A stretch of 64,000 nucleotides of DNA from Erigeron canadensis (Eukaryota > Streptophyta > Magnoliopsida > Asterales > Asteraceae), in assembly GCF_010389155.1 (NCBI RefSeq), contig NC_057769.1:3100001-3164000 (forward strand), written 5' to 3'. A model generated the notes under the pieces. It did not search any database. It was not told the DNA's origin and saw only the letters and a list, made by a program, of their open reading frames with translations. Both the position numbers and the translations under genes were made by a program. Numbering within the stretch: the first letter of the stretch is position 1; every line of letters starts with the position of its first letter. Shown piece after piece: positions 1-13,383 of the stretch.

Positions 1-2385
1 TAGTCTAACACCTCTAAAGCCCCAAACACATATAATATAAATGACAAAAATACCTATAACTTATTAATACTTCATCTATTTCTTTAAGTGATTTCCTAAA
101 TGTACTGTTACCTCTTTTATATCAATTACATACATCAAAAATTTGTATTACTCCCGCCGTTGTTGTCTCCGCCGCTATTTGTCGCCACCATCACCGCTTC
201 GCGCGAGTTTCCCATTAGTATACTAGAAAGCAACTTATTCTTACAACATGTAAAGGTACATGTACAACTTCTAAATGTGTATTATACTACTCACAATTTC
301 TCATAATTGCGAGGTTCACATTTTATAAAGAATTTAGTGGTTGCAGCCAAGAAACATCTATAGTCGTATATAACAATTCTATCAAATTCTTCTTCGTCCC
401 ACTCTCTTATGCCAGTCTCAAAGACATATCACTTAATCAGTTTAAAGATAAATTACTCATATCATTATTAAAGTTAATTTTCTTTAATTTCTGGTTTGAA
501 AGATACATGATGATGTTTGTTTTATAGTATGATAAATGTAGAGGTGCGATATATATATGCGTCTTTCAAATAATATGTGTATAACTAATGATCATTTTTT
601 TTCTTTTTTGGTTTAATGTTTCTTACAATGTGTGTGATTACTCACTTTCGTTATTATATCTATGATCACATACAAAAATATGTCAATGATTATTATTATA
701 AACTATAAAGTATACACCTCATCGAAAGTGAATAAACTAATAATATATACATCACCTATTGTAGAATGCATGACACTTGAAATACAGTTTTGGGTCCTAT
801 GTGATCTTCTCTATGATCTTTTGATTGTGCTCGATGTTGTACACTTGCACACAATGTGTTTGATGAAATGCGTTATAATCAAATGTACATATTTTTGGTA
901 TGCGCTTGAAGATGATACGGTAAAAGGTTCAATGCGTATATAATGTTTTAGGTACTATGTGGTCTTGTAACTAACAACTATACAAATAGATAAATCGATC
1001 TGAATCATAATAATTTGATAAATCGATCAACATCACAAAACAACCAAATGATTTTAAAGGCAATATATCTATGCATTAAGTCAAAAAGTCATCATATAAA
1101 GTGAATAAATAATCATGGAAATAGAGAAATAAGCTTAAAGAAAAGGTTTGTAGGGGTAATTCCCTTATTATAGCTTGAATGAGGAAGATCACTTTGACCC
1201 ACCAAAACCGGTCGTTAATAATGCAGACCAGTTTACCGTTTTTCGGTGGTTGAGTTTCCTAAAAATAAGTAACGACTTTACCGGTCACACATAATCATGT
1301 TATTATGTTAACCAACCCTTTTTAATTTAACCAAAAGCAGGTCACCGTACCACTAAGTTAATGTGATTTTCTTTCATCAACTTGTTGCAATATATATTTC
1401 CACATTTTGGTGAACTTTTTTGCAATATGTGGTTAATTACTTAATTTATATAACGACATATTGTAAAATAAAAATTGAGTAACTTCTCAAGTCTCGATTG
1501 TGTCCTAGTATCAGAAAAGTAGTATCAAATTTCTAAGTGTAAATGGCACCAATATTTATTTTTAGTGGTTTTTAGTATTAATACCAGAAAAAATATCAAA
1601 AATATAGGTCTTGTAATAGTGCCGGTTCATATTTGACTAGGATTGGTACCATATTTTGATGCTTTCCTCGCCAATACCATTAATGTCGAGACCGATACAA
1701 AATTTTAAAGTCCCATGTCTATCCATATAATAAAAAAACAAAATCAAAAATTTTTATCTATTCGTCTTATAAATCTCAAGATTCATCTTAGAAACTAGAT
1801 AGTACAGTAATTAAAATATTCTAGATTTGCTTAGTACTTTTTTTGATAATGTAACACACAGGCTTAATAGATATGCATTTGCTACAGTTTAAGTTTTATA
1901 AATAATAATAATAATTCTTAGTGTGTTTAAAGATGAGTAGATGACTTAATTACGTTTAGTGAATAAATTAAACTAAAACAATTAAATATAACGAAAACGA
2001 TAGAATAAAGCAAAAAGGTGTTGAGGAAAAGGCATTTACAAGCTTGCTCCATTATTAGCCGGTGGCCACATGTCAACTAATCGTTTGAGCATTTATCTTC
2101 CTCAAACAATATTTTGGTGTGAAGGCTTTAGTCAAGGGGAAGTAATAAATCTACTAAAAATTTTTTCATTTATAATGATCCATGTTTTATACGATATATG
2201 TTTTATACAAATATACATTGTACATTATAATATATATACATATATTATATGTGACAAAAGTTTGATGTAAATTTATCATTTCCTTTAGTCAACTGCAAGA
2301 AACAAAAAGAAAATTGTTCATAATTAAAAGCGTATTTATAATGTCTAATAAAAAAAACAAAACTATTTTTAGAAATGTTGAAAAG

Positions 2386-2425
<40 letters not shown>

Positions 2426-4386
2426 TTCACATACTCTTTAAATTATTTTTACACACTATCTCTTTAACATTAATTGTCTTTATCTTCAAAAATATCCCCA
2501 TTAAACTATTTACATCAACTAATTACTTACTTCATATCAATTATCAATACCACTTTAATTACATCAGTTACCTTAACGTTAATTACCTTTATCTTATAAA
2601 ATATCCTCATTAAACCCTTTACATCGATTACTTTACATAATATATATATATATAATATATTAAATGTTAATAAATAAAATTTATAGAAAATAGTAGAGGT
2701 GTAACCGTATAACATATTAAAGTTTGGAATTTGAAAAAAGAAAGGGAGATGGGTGAATGGTTTATAAGGTTGTTCCTATCCATTCATCGTGAGCTCTTCC
2801 ATAGCTCTTCGTGAGCTCATCGTGGTTGGCAGAAAACTCGTCGAAGTCTTCATTGTCGCGCGCCATCGACCAGACAATGAGTATGGACAAGAAAGGAGAA
2901 GAGAGATGTGGGGTAAGGTAAGGTTTTTGGGTGTTTTTTGGAGAGAGAAAAATCGAGGAAGATGTGTGATTGGTAGTGAATGAGGATGGAGTGTTTTATG
3001 ATAGAGAAAAGCTGATATGGTAGTAAGGAAGAGATGAAGATGCAAAAGAGTAGGGTTGGGAATGACCCGAGAGCAAATAATGTGAATTCAATGCATCCTT
3101 AAATTTTTACTTAAAGGTTTTGTATTCGACTCTTTAAAGCGAAAAATTTGTGGGGTTTTTCACTTAAGTGTCTGCTTATGGTTATATGTTATTTTATATT
3201 TCTATCTTATATTGACGGATTGGCAGGTGAATAGTGTCGATCTTGTCATTTCACGTACAATCTCAATTAAAATATTGACATATATCTTATTAAAGAAACT
3301 GAATTACAGTATTTATATAAAAGTTTGGTAAAAATGAAACAAAAATCTTCTTGCTTCAAGCATAGCATATGTTACGCTTTTAGTTTTGGAGTTGCGGGTT
3401 CGAAACCTGGGTCTAACATTCTTTAAATTTTTTACAAAGCAAAACATATCTCAGATAGCTGGATTATGAAATTTGTTGGTTGAGGGTTTAAAACCTTAAG
3501 TATTTTTTGGACATGAATTTTGATTTTTAACGGGATGTCTTAATAAGATGAAAAATAAAAAATCCTCCAGGTCTTTTCTTAACGGTAGAACATCATATTT
3601 ACTCTTACTAAACCTTAAAATAACATATTTACCCACTTAAATTTCTTAATATCATATGTATCTAATTTAAATCTTTAAACTCTCAAATTTATCCACATAA
3701 ACAACTTAATATCATATATACACATTTTAAACCTTATAACTATCATATTTATGCGAATAACAAAAATTATTATAACTTTATAGCTGCTAATAACTATACA
3801 AATTTATTACCTTATGATATAATACCAATTTTTTTTAAGTAATCTCCTTGTTTTATTTTATTTCACGAAGTTATTAACTCAATTCTCTGTCTTTTCCCAC
3901 GAAGTTATTAACTTCTCTGTCTTTTTCATTTACTTTACTAACCGACTCATAACTTACAAATATACAACTTAACTTGAGTTTGATATTAATGCATTTAAAT
4001 CAATATGTGTAACGGGTGAAAATTCCTTCTAAAAGTTTCTCTTGTATATTGATACATACATCCATTTGTATTCACTCTAAAATGCAGCTTACGAAATCTC
4101 TTGGTGTCATGATTTGCTCATTAATTTGTCTAATTGCATAGAACAAATGAAAGTAAAAAATTAAGAAGAAGAAAGAAGATTTGTTTTATACAAGAATTTA
4201 TTAAGTCTTAAGGTTACCAATATTTTTATTTATAAAATGGGTAAATACGAGAGATTTAAGGTTTAGATTGGGTATATATGATATTAAGGGATTTAAGTGG
4301 GTAAATATGTTATTTTCAGGTTTAGTAAGGGTAAATATGATTACATTCTATCAAATCTTTATCCATATCTGGTTTGTATGATTAAT
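1..4386. other. gene-free AT-rich stretch
   Basis: No open frame here resembles a protein family I recognise. The longer frames are low-complexity translations of AT-rich DNA or of a purine-rich patch at 2790-3050. A TA microsatellite lies at 2387-2421. The stretch near 3380-3420 has a tRNA B-box-like string (GGTTCGAAACC) without a convincing A box or cloverleaf, so it may be a decayed SINE. Confidence 0.6.
2387..2421. repeat. TA dinucleotide microsatellite
   Basis: About 17 uninterrupted TA units. Other TA runs are at 6829-6850, 35375-35417, 52772-52800 and 61439-61471. Confidence 0.95.
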
Positions 4387-4394
4387 GTGTTATG

Positions 4395-5038
4395 CTAAGT
4401 AGCACCGAAACGGGTACGGCGAAGGGGTACGGGGACGATACGGGTACGGGAAATGACAAAAATGGAAAAAAAAAAGATACGGGGACGGCAAGCCAGGTTT
4501 TCTTGGCGAAACGAGTTGAATTTACCGGGTGAGGCGGGCGGGGGGAGGGGATCGAGTAGGCCCGCGGTATTCAGTCTGGATACTCGTGGTCCGGCCCTTC
4601 GCTGTTCTAAAAGAATACGACAATAAAAAAATAAAAGAAATAAAAAATATATTAAAGAAAATCCAAAATAGATAAATATTGATGTAAAGTATAAACTCAA
4701 ACATACTACATGTTCAAAATAGATAGATATTGATGGTGATGAATGTTGTTCGATAATAATAAATCGATGTATATGATACTTAATTGAGATTTGTTAGCTG
4801 TATATGTATATACCTCCCATAAGACCATAATAAGTCAGTTAGAGCTTTAAATTGGCCGGTTATCTAATTTGAAGAGAATACAAACACTACCCTAAATAGG
4901 CTAGGAAACGTCCCCAGACTCCTTCCACCGCCGTCCCCGATATCCGAGACGTCCCTCTGCCATTTCCTTGTCGTCCCCGTCCCCTAAACGTCTCCGGGAC
5001 GGGTACGCTGACCTTTTAGGCGTCCCCGTGCATCATAG
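4395..5038. mobile_element. hAT-like non-autonomous element (MITE), 644 bp
   Basis: The element is bounded by perfect 8-bp direct repeats GTGTTATG (4387-4394 and 5039-5046), the target-duplication length of the hAT superfamily. The ends are imperfect terminal inverted repeats: the left begins CTAAGTAGCACCGAAACGGG and the right end read in reverse begins CTATGATGCACGGGGACG. Both subterminal regions are rich in ACGGGGACG motifs, while the centre is AT-rich. It has no transposase, so it would have to be moved by an autonomous relative. Confidence 0.8.
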
Positions 5039-5046
5039 GTGTTATG

Positions 5047-6960
5047 TGTGTATTTTCTAATCTATGTGTATGCCAAGGGAAAGAGATTCCTTCAAGTTAT
5101 TTCCTCAACTTAAGTCAAATTGAGAAAATTTTAACCTTTGAATGAAAATCAAAATCAATGACCAAGATTTAAAGATGATTATTGAAGGTAAATGTTTCTA
5201 AATAATTGTGTTGTCAATTTGTCATTAACAATCTTTGCATACCGTACTTGTCATACAACAATCTGCCTATTTTTCGAATTTGCGCAACAAAGCTTCATGG
5301 TATGTAAGAAGTAGCAAGCTTGGTCTATCTTTTGTATTAAAAAACCATGATGTCTTCGGTAATCTAATCATTGGAACTTTCCATGTTTGTAACTAACAAT
5401 TGTGATGTCGAGTTGCCGGTCCATTGTCTATCCTCAAGGTAGGACACCCCGAATGAAAAAAACATACCTCAGAAGGCTTGATTACATCAATCATTTATTG
5501 TTTTACGTATAAAATTTCAAATATATATTTTAAATCAGGAAAAATTACATGGTATATCAAAATAGAAAAAGAGCTCGGTCCTGTAAATACTCATTGAATG
5601 TACTAGCAAAATGGTTTGACCATTTTGAAAACCTAAAATTTAATAGTCGACCGTGGGTTTGCCTCTTTCACAAGGCATTAACGCTTTTCTATTACGACGA
5701 CTATCTATTTACCATTGACCATTTAGTCATAATCATTGACCAACACAATTAATTCCAAAGTAGCGAGTTTGAAATTTCATGGTATAGAGTATTTTCACGG
5801 AACAACGATGGTGGTGTCGATGGTAGTGTGGTGGTGACGACAACGAATAGGAATGGTGGCGATGGTGCCAGCGGAGGTAGTAATGTGATTCTTAATGTAA
5901 AAGGAGTTGATTTAAAAAGAATAGTGTGATTATTATAAGGGTAGCGAGATCTATGTTATAAAATTTATCCATTAAAAGTATTATAGAGGTTGATTTGGTT
6001 TTTGTTTTCTAAAACATAACAGATCAGTTCGAGTTTCGGTTTCATATGTATAAAAACCGATCAAAAACCAAACCGAACCAAATATATTTTAATTAATTTT
6101 ATATTTATATCATATTACATTTATATCATACTACATTTATACTTAGTATATTTATAGTTAGTAAATATCTTAAAATATTTAAACTTTTTACCTTTTTAGT
6201 GTACAAAACAATATAAAATTGTATATTTACATAAAAACGTAAAAAAAAATCAATTCGTTTTATTAAAAATCATTTCAATTTTAACAATTAAAATATTTAA
6301 TCAGTTAAAAAAAAAGCATCAATGTATTTTGATTTTTATATCATCTTATTCATTAACAATTGAAAGTAAAATTTATAATATAATACAGAAAAGCGTATTT
6401 AAAAAAAAAATCGAAACTGATCCAAAACGAACTAGAAAACCGACAAACCAAACCAAAACCAAATATAATGATTTTGAATTTTTAAAAACTAAACCAATTG
6501 ATTCGAATTTCGATTTTAGGTACAAACTGACCCATATAATTATACTTAAGTATATTGGTCGTTGAAGATATAAATCTAATTAGGGGGGCGAGTGGATGAA
6601 CGACATGAGGCAGGTTGGCCCCGTACCGTCGGCTACAGCACCGGTGGTGCCAGCGGGTAGGGGTAGCGGGTTAATGGAAAGGTATATAACTCGGTAGTGA
6701 TAAATGGAGAGAAGAAAGTGAATGTTGGAGGTGGGCCCCGGTCAAATCCAACTTGCAGCTTATAATTTTACTCTATAGAAAATTTTTAAAAAAATAAACG
6801 AGTTGTAGGTAGCCATATATTGCGTGCCTATATATATATATATATATATTTATTGTGGAATGTAGATGAAGAACATTATAGGATGTGTTTTTTTTATCAA
6901 TATAATTTAATTTGTATTTTTCTTTTTTGCCCCCTGGACTTTTACTTGTTTAAAACTTAG
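5047..6960. other. gene-free stretch with a GGTGGTG-rich repeat
   Basis: No gene was recognised. 5800-5990 has a GGTGGTG/GGCGATGG core followed by an AT-rich tail like those at 9000, 9300 and 56800, so it is probably one member of a dispersed repeat family. A GC-rich patch lies at 6585-6670 and a TA run at 6829-6850. Neither has an identified function. Confidence 0.5.
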
Positions 6961-7240
6961 AGTAAATTACACTTTTTGTCCCTAAGGTTGACATGTTTTT
7001 CACTTTTGATCCCTAAACTTTTAAAATTACAATTTTGACCATAAAGTTGACCAATTTTTTCAATAATCGTCCTTTGGTCTTACGACGTTAAAAAATGGTC
7101 GTTAACATACGCACGTGCTAGACACGTGAGAGCACTAATGTCATTTCACCTTACACCGAGGGACGAAAAGTGAAAAAATAGCTACTTGAGAGACGAAAGT
7201 GAAAAAATAGCTACTTGAGGGACGAAAAATGAAAATCATA
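6961..7240. mobile_element. terminal-repeat-like fragment of a Mutator-type family
   Basis: It begins with AAATTACACTTTTTGTCCC and continues with CACTTTTGATCCCTAAAC. This is the same sequence style as the terminal repeats of the element at 43528-44570. GAGGGACGAAAAGTGAAAAAA strings occur in repeated form near 7165-7235. I found no matching opposite end or target duplication, so this is probably a one-ended remnant. Confidence 0.45.
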
Positions 7241-7320
7241 CAAATAAATCTATTTTTCCACTATTTATTTTCCGATCATCTTTTCCGATAAATTTTCGAC
7301 TAGACATTTATTTTCCCTTT

Positions 7321-7620
7321 ACCCCAAGCCTCTCCAATCGCCACCACCTAATAACCAACAACAACAACCGTCGCTACCAGCCACCGCCGTCTATAACCAC
7401 CACGAGCAACTGCCACCTACCACCACCTCCGGCCAGTGCCACCTATAATTATCACCAGCCACCGCCACTACAATCAACACCAGCCACCACCGCCTACAAT
7501 CACCACCAGCCATTGCTGCCTACAATTACCACCAAACACCGCCGTCTACATTCACCTCCAACCACCGCCGTCTACATTCACCACCAACTAGCCGCCGACT
7601 AGAATCACCACCATCCACCG
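7321..7620. repeat. decayed CCACC-rich minisatellite
   Basis: Roughly 25-30 bp units of the type CTACAATCACCACCAGCCACCGCCG are repeated about ten times with many substitutions. The plus-strand translation is low complexity and broken by stops, so I do not call it a gene. It sits directly downstream of the fragment at 6961-7240. Confidence 0.7.
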
Positions 7621-8950
7621 TCTCCCTTTCAATTAAAATCAAAATTTAGAAAAGAAAAGGAAAAAAATGACTGGCATGTTTGAACTATTATTTGTTTGAT
7701 TGGTTGTGTTTTGAATATCATGAATTTGAGTAAATGATTTTGTTTGTGGTTTAGATTTGGATTCAAAGTCGAGTTTTTATTAGGGGGTGGAGTGGGAGCA
7801 AAGTTGTTAGCTAGAGTTTTTATTTTTTAGAATTTTTTGGTATGGTAGCTATAGCTGTAACTTTAAAAGGTATTTGTGTACTTTTAATGGCTAAAAGCTT
7901 CATCAAAAAGCTAAAACTCTTGAAACGTTACTTCAAGAAGCGTTTCATTTTGGAGCTTTTTCTTTCAAATAAAAGCTAAAGCTCTTGCCAAACATAGACG
8001 TAATGTGGACATTTGGTGAAATGAGCGTTTTCTGCGGCACATGCAAATTTATCATGTAGTCACTTCTCTTTGGTAGGTTGCACGTGATTCATGCATTTAT
8101 CTTCATTAAGACCTTAATACATTTTTTAAGAAAACAGTATAATTATATTTTTTATGTTTTATCAATTATAAATGACATACTCGTATAATAAAAAGGTAAT
8201 GATTAATCCTTCTAAGTTATTAGTCTTAAAATTTTCCCAATTAGTAGGATTATAACATATAAAAAATCAGGAGGTAAGATTAAGAAAGAGAATTAGTGAT
8301 ATTCACATGTCACCATCTAAGACTATTAAGAGAATTTTTAGTTTAATTTGTTAGAAGGATAAATCATTTTTCATAATAAAATGCATCAATCATTATCAGA
8401 CTACATACTGTATTTATACCCATTACTCCAATAGGGGCGGGGTTACTACTTCTCCAAACTTCACTAAATTTTCATTTTATTACTCTATGATAAAAAACAT
8501 TCGACTTATTTTTCCTCAAACTTTATTTACTTAAAAATAAACATTACAATATTTAAAAGCAAACACGCTTCTTAATTACTTTCCTAAATACTTAAATAAG
8601 AAAACCTAAATACTTTTAAAAAAAATCTAACAATTCCTAAAGTTTTTTTCGGTTTTAATAAAGTTTAAAAAGTTGATTTTTTGACTGTTGGGTGTAGCCT
8701 CATCACCTCATGTCACGCTCTCCGCCACTTCTTCTATCTTTTCAGTAAAGTTCAACGAAAATGTTGATTTTTGCCATTCATTGAGCCACCGACGACAGTA
8801 TTACCGCTCGACGCCAGTTGACAAACTCATTTACCGAACGCCAGTCCTCCTCCTTATAGTTAATCGAACTTGAAACAATATGATAATAATTCAAATAATA
8901 ACTTCTTTGAAACTGCCAACAAAAATCTTAATATTTATATTTAATTTATG
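7621..8950. other. gene-free stretch
   Basis: No gene was recognised. 7790-8000 is rich in AAAAGCT/AGCTTTT strings of the kind seen in small foldback MITEs, but I could not define its ends. A short open frame at 8688-8873 has no recognisable family. Confidence 0.5.
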
Positions 8951-9500
8951 TTTAACTAGACAGATACCCAAACAATGCGAAAACGAATACAACTGCGGTG
9001 ATGAGTGGTGGTGGAAGCGGCAGTGATCACGGTGATAGATGATGGCGGCTGTATGGTTATTAATATAAATGTATTTGATGTAAAATAGGATAATGTAGTT
9101 GTTCTAAAGACTGACATATGTATGTTGTAGATAATTTCATTAAGAGTAATATATGTATATTAGGTATAAATATTTAAATTAATGAATAAACGAAAAGAAT
9201 AGTTTGGATACGTAGATCAAATGAGTTCTTTTTTGAGTAATTTGAATGGATAATCTACTTTATAATCTAAGTAGACGAACACCCACGCAAAACAACGGTG
9301 ATGGTGGTTGCGCCGTGATGGTGATATCGACATAGTATAAGTTATTGATGTTTAAAGATTGTTATGGTTATTTTAGTAATTAAGGGATATATATTGTAAA
9401 TTAACTTTATTAAAAATATATTAGGTATTCAATAAGATCTTGAATAATGTTAGTTTTATTAATAAGGGCATTTTGTGTATTTAATGATAGAAGTGTGTTT
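8951..9500. repeat. two copies of a dispersed GGTGGTG-core repeat
   Basis: Copies begin near 8955 (CTAGACAGATACCC) and 9268 (GTAGACGAACACCC). Each has a GGTGATGGTGG-type core followed by an AT-rich tail with TTATGGTTATTTTAGTAATTAAGG-like wording that recurs, diverged, at 56860-57020. Related heads occur near 12949 and 56779. Superfamily unknown. Confidence 0.5.
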
Positions 9501-11175
9501 TATAACACTGTATTCTTGAGTGTAGATTTAAAAAAAAAAAAAAGATAAAAATGTATATGACAATAAAGACAAAGAAATTATAGACATAAAAAGCCATTAT
9601 CCAGATTTTAAGAAAAGAAATAAAAGTTAAGAATAAAATAAATCTTTGAATTTACAATTTAAGAAAAGAGAAAAAGAATATTTTAGTGTTACTGTTATAT
9701 CTTCATGTGCAAACAATTAGCTTACAATGTTTGATAAGCTTTTAAGGACAAAAATAATTATACACCATGTTCATTACTTTCCATTGCATTCCACCCATTT
9801 TTGGCCTAATAAGTTTGGGACTAAAATGGGTTACATTTCTCTTTCTTTTCTATCCCACTTTTTTACATAAAAAACTTGAGAATGCCAAAAAAATAAATTT
9901 TCTCCTTCTTTTCTTTCACTTTTTATTGTTAAAACAAAAAAACTCAAGAATGCAATATAAAAGAGTAAAGATATAAAAAAGTAATTGCAATTTCTTGTAA
10001 ATTACTACGTATTAGTTTATTTAACCTTGAAAGATCACATATTGGCTTTGCTATATATTAGTGATGATTTTCAGCAATTTGAATTTATATAATTGTATTA
10101 CTTAGTCATGCTTTGTTGTGAATTTAGTTAGCGGTCTTAAATTAGACGGATGCTTCATCTATTACTTAAAAAAAACCCTTCTCAATAATCCACTTCATAA
10201 ATGTGCAAAGTGAGACTTGAATTCAAGTAAATTCCCTCAAAGTAAAAAAATCTTATTAATTTGTTACCAACCTCATTGACAATATGCATACATTTAAAAC
10301 AATAAAGGCAAAAGTTGTGATTAAAGGAATTTGCTATTTAAAGTAACGAAAGAAAAAAAAAAGGAGCTACTAGAGTGTGGAAAACAAAACAAAAATTTTG
10401 ATTTGTTAAACATGACGCATCATAATAGTTAATACAGTGCATATTACCGTGCAAACAAAGCCCGTGTCCTTCTCTTAATTTACTCTCTGAATATATATAT
10501 AAATTTTAATTTTAAAATGAAGTAGTTTGGACCTTTAGATTAAGCTCAATATTTAATTAAAACCAATAGATCAAATGTTGATGTCATAGATTTTTTTATA
10601 AGTTTTTTAAATTTAATTTTAACATAATAAAACTAAATATAATCAATAAGTATGGAAAGTAATTTCCCACATTTTATAATTATAAAAATAATTAATTTAT
10701 TGATATAATAATGAAAAATAACCTTAAACTTTATTTTTTTTTAAAGGTGTGGATCATTGGCTTGCAACAAGAGATCTAGTTTACGTTGTCTTAACTGGGT
10801 CCACGCTAGATAGCCCACTCACCCTCAATACTTAGTAGGAGCAAAAACCTCTAACTAAACCGCCCGAATACACGATATTTAATTGGGGTAACACCCTGCA
10901 CCCTCTGCATGACTTAAACTTGTTTCACTGGAGGACTTTTTGTGAAATTTTTTTTAAATGTCTTTCCTATTTCTCGAACTCAAAACTACCAGCATTTAAA
11001 GTTGGTGCTCAACTATTGAGATATAATGGGAAGTACATACACTACACTTTATATTATTTTATTAAAATCACTTTTTTTAAATCATGTTATGACTTTATAT
11101 ATGTTTTATCATCTAACGTAATAAATAATAGTTATAGTTATAACTATGTAATTTTACACCGTTAATATCTTATGA
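9501..11175. other. gene-free stretch
   Basis: No gene was recognised. The segment 10745-10990 is less AT-rich than its surroundings and may be an old repeat fragment, but no ends were found. Confidence 0.5.
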
Positions 11176-11184
11176 TATTTAAAT

Positions 11185-11466
11185 GAGATAAGTGTCTGGG
11201 AATGTAATAAACTATGCACGAATGTTTATGTTGTGTAATGAACTACTTAGATGTTTATTATATGTAATGAACTTTCAAATCCAGGTTATTGGATGTATCT
11301 GACCAATCAAAAACTTACAAGTGGCAGCTTATATGGTTGCCACATATACCGATTGCATCCAATAAATAGGATTTAAAAGTTCATTACATATAATAAACAT
11401 CTAAGTAGTTCATTACATAACATAAACATTCTTGCATAGTTCATTACATTCCCAAGTACTTATCCC
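11185..11466. mobile_element. foldback MITE with 9-bp target duplication, 282 bp
   Basis: The two arms (about 11185-11290 and 11360-11466) are long inverted repeats of each other and share TAATGAACTACTTAGATGTT and its complement. They are separated by about 70 bp that is itself partly palindromic. The ends are GAGATAAGT and ACTTATCCC. Perfect 9-bp direct repeats TATTTAAAT flank it (11176-11184 and 11467-11475), the duplication length typical of Mutator-like elements. A transcript would form a long hairpin. Confidence 0.8.
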
Positions 11467-11475
11467 TATTTAAAT

Positions 11476-12883
11476 AAAAGATATTTTTGATCTGTATATG
11501 GTATATAGAATAATAAAATATATATATAACAACGTCACCGTCTTTCAACATATTTTATTTAATATTGTTAAATTAATAAAATGATACAAATGTAATTAAT
11601 CACTAGAATCTTCGGGTTTTTTTTTTTAAATCCATATTATGCAATTATTTTTTTACATATACTAGCTAATCATCCCGGGTTCAACCCGGGTTAACTTATA
11701 AATAAATAAATCGAATTCTACCCGGGTAACTTTAAAATATGTTATCATGTTAAAATGTATGATAACAACGTTAAATAAATTGAAAAGTTGTGATAAGTTA
11801 TTATGTAAATAATGTAACTAAACGGAAACAAAACTTGTGTAGCTGTACACACATGTTGAAACACATACGGGTGGTAAAAACAAAAAGTAAAACATATACT
11901 AAAAGACACCATAGTTTCGGCCTATTATAACGGAAATTAAGGTAATTAAAATCTTACATAATAGTGCGAACATTTAATAAAAATCTATATTAATGAAATA
12001 TATTTAAAAAAGGTAAGATATTTTAAATTTTAAATCAATAAATTATGATGATGTCATAATTAATTGAAAGAATGCACGAGAATACACAATTTTTGAAAAT
12101 CTTAGGTCATCACAATCTTTCTTTATTTATATATATAGATATAGATTTTAACTCATTAAACTACATGTAAACACATATAACATTTTTATTTTTTAATATT
12201 TTTTATTTATAATTTGTCAAGATATAATGAAACATTATTATTTTATTAATTATATATGTTTAATCACGTATTACGCGAGATATAATTTAGTTAAAATATA
12301 TTTTAAATTACATGCATATCGAGTCAGCAAATTATAATGCAGTACACTTTTATTGGAGATTAAGGTTATGGTTTTAAAAAATCGTAAATACAAGTCCATT
12401 GCACCTGTTAATTTCTAGCTTATAATATCGTTCATGATCATAGGTCATGTTTGGCTAGATTCCACTAAAGTGATAGCACCAAAGTAATTACAAGGATTAA
12501 TGAAATAGTTATACTGTAGTTATTTAAAAAAAAAAAAGATATATCCTCACTGCAGAATTTATTTAATCTTAGGTATTGTCACTTTAAAAAAAGTTACAAA
12601 TTAAATTTTTAAATTTGATAAATATACATATAGCCCCCTAAATTTTATATAACCTTCCCCCTGAATTTTACATAATCCCCTCCCGCTATACCTAAGATAG
12701 GTATTGCATGCTTTACCTAACATTTCCTCTTTAAAAAAATAGAAAAAGGATATGAATCAAATGATTTTATTTTTTAAAAACCGTAACTACTTGGTCATTA
12801 AGATAAACTTTAAACGTCTTTCTTATTCGTAGCAGTTTTGAATACCTTTTTATTTTTTTATTTTAAGGGTTGTCTGGAAAATA
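11476..12883. other. gene-free stretch with MITE remnant
   Basis: No gene was recognised. 11664-11700 has a CCCGGGTT palindrome after CTAGCTAATCAT. 12530-12725, read on the minus strand, matches parts of the element at 58677-59365 (shared GTTAGGTAAAGCATGCA and GTAAAATTCAGGGGG strings). It is therefore another copy of that MITE family, without the nested GACTCG-rich insertion. Confidence 0.55.
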
Positions 12884-13383
12884 ATCAAAAACAATCACAT
12901 AAGTCTGCAGAAATGAATTTTATCGTTCCTTAAATTTATTACTTACTAGATGGATATCCGCACGATACAGCGGCGGTATACTGCGGCGGTAGGCAGAAGT
13001 GATAGCGGTTGATGGTAGTAATTTCCATATCAGCGTTAACAAAATTGCGGGTTACAAAAGAGGGACAATGGTTAGAGCGTGCCTGATTTTAGGATGGAAA
13101 ATGTATTATGGGAATAAAAAATGCCTAGGACGGATCAAAAACAATCACATAAGTCTGCAGAAATGAATTTTATCGTTCCTTAAATTTATTACTTACTAGA
13201 TGGATATCCGCACGATACAGCGGCGGTATACTGCGGCGGTGGGCATAAGTGATAGCGGTTGATGGTAGTAATTTCCATATCAGCGTTAACAAAATTGCGG
13301 GTTACAAAAGAGGGACAATGGTTAGAGCGTGCCTGATTTTAGGATGGAAAATGTATTATGGGAATAAAAAATGCCTAGGACGG
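12884..13383. repeat. tandem duplication, two 250-bp units
   Basis: Units 12884-13133 and 13134-13383 abut and differ at only two positions by eye (near 12994-13000 in the first copy). The unit contains a GGCGGTATACTGCGGCGG core and a CTAGATGGATATCCG head related to the dispersed repeats near 8955 and 56779. The near identity indicates a very recent duplication, or an assembly artefact. Confidence 0.9.

Noticed and set aside
2776..3045. Open frame on the minus strand, overlapped by another on the plus strand
   Set aside because: Both are translations of a purine/pyrimidine-biased patch. There is no family resemblance and no splice structure.
3370..3425. tRNA-like B box GGTTCGAAACC
   Set aside because: No A box at the proper distance and no cloverleaf could be drawn. 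At most it is an old SINE fragment.
4395..4704. Overlapping minus-strand open frames
   Set aside because: They lie within the GC-rich end of the hAT-like MITE and encode no recognisable protein.
7321..7620. Proline/histidine/threonine-rich coding region
   Set aside because: Frames are interrupted, and the sequence is a decayed CCACC minisatellite.
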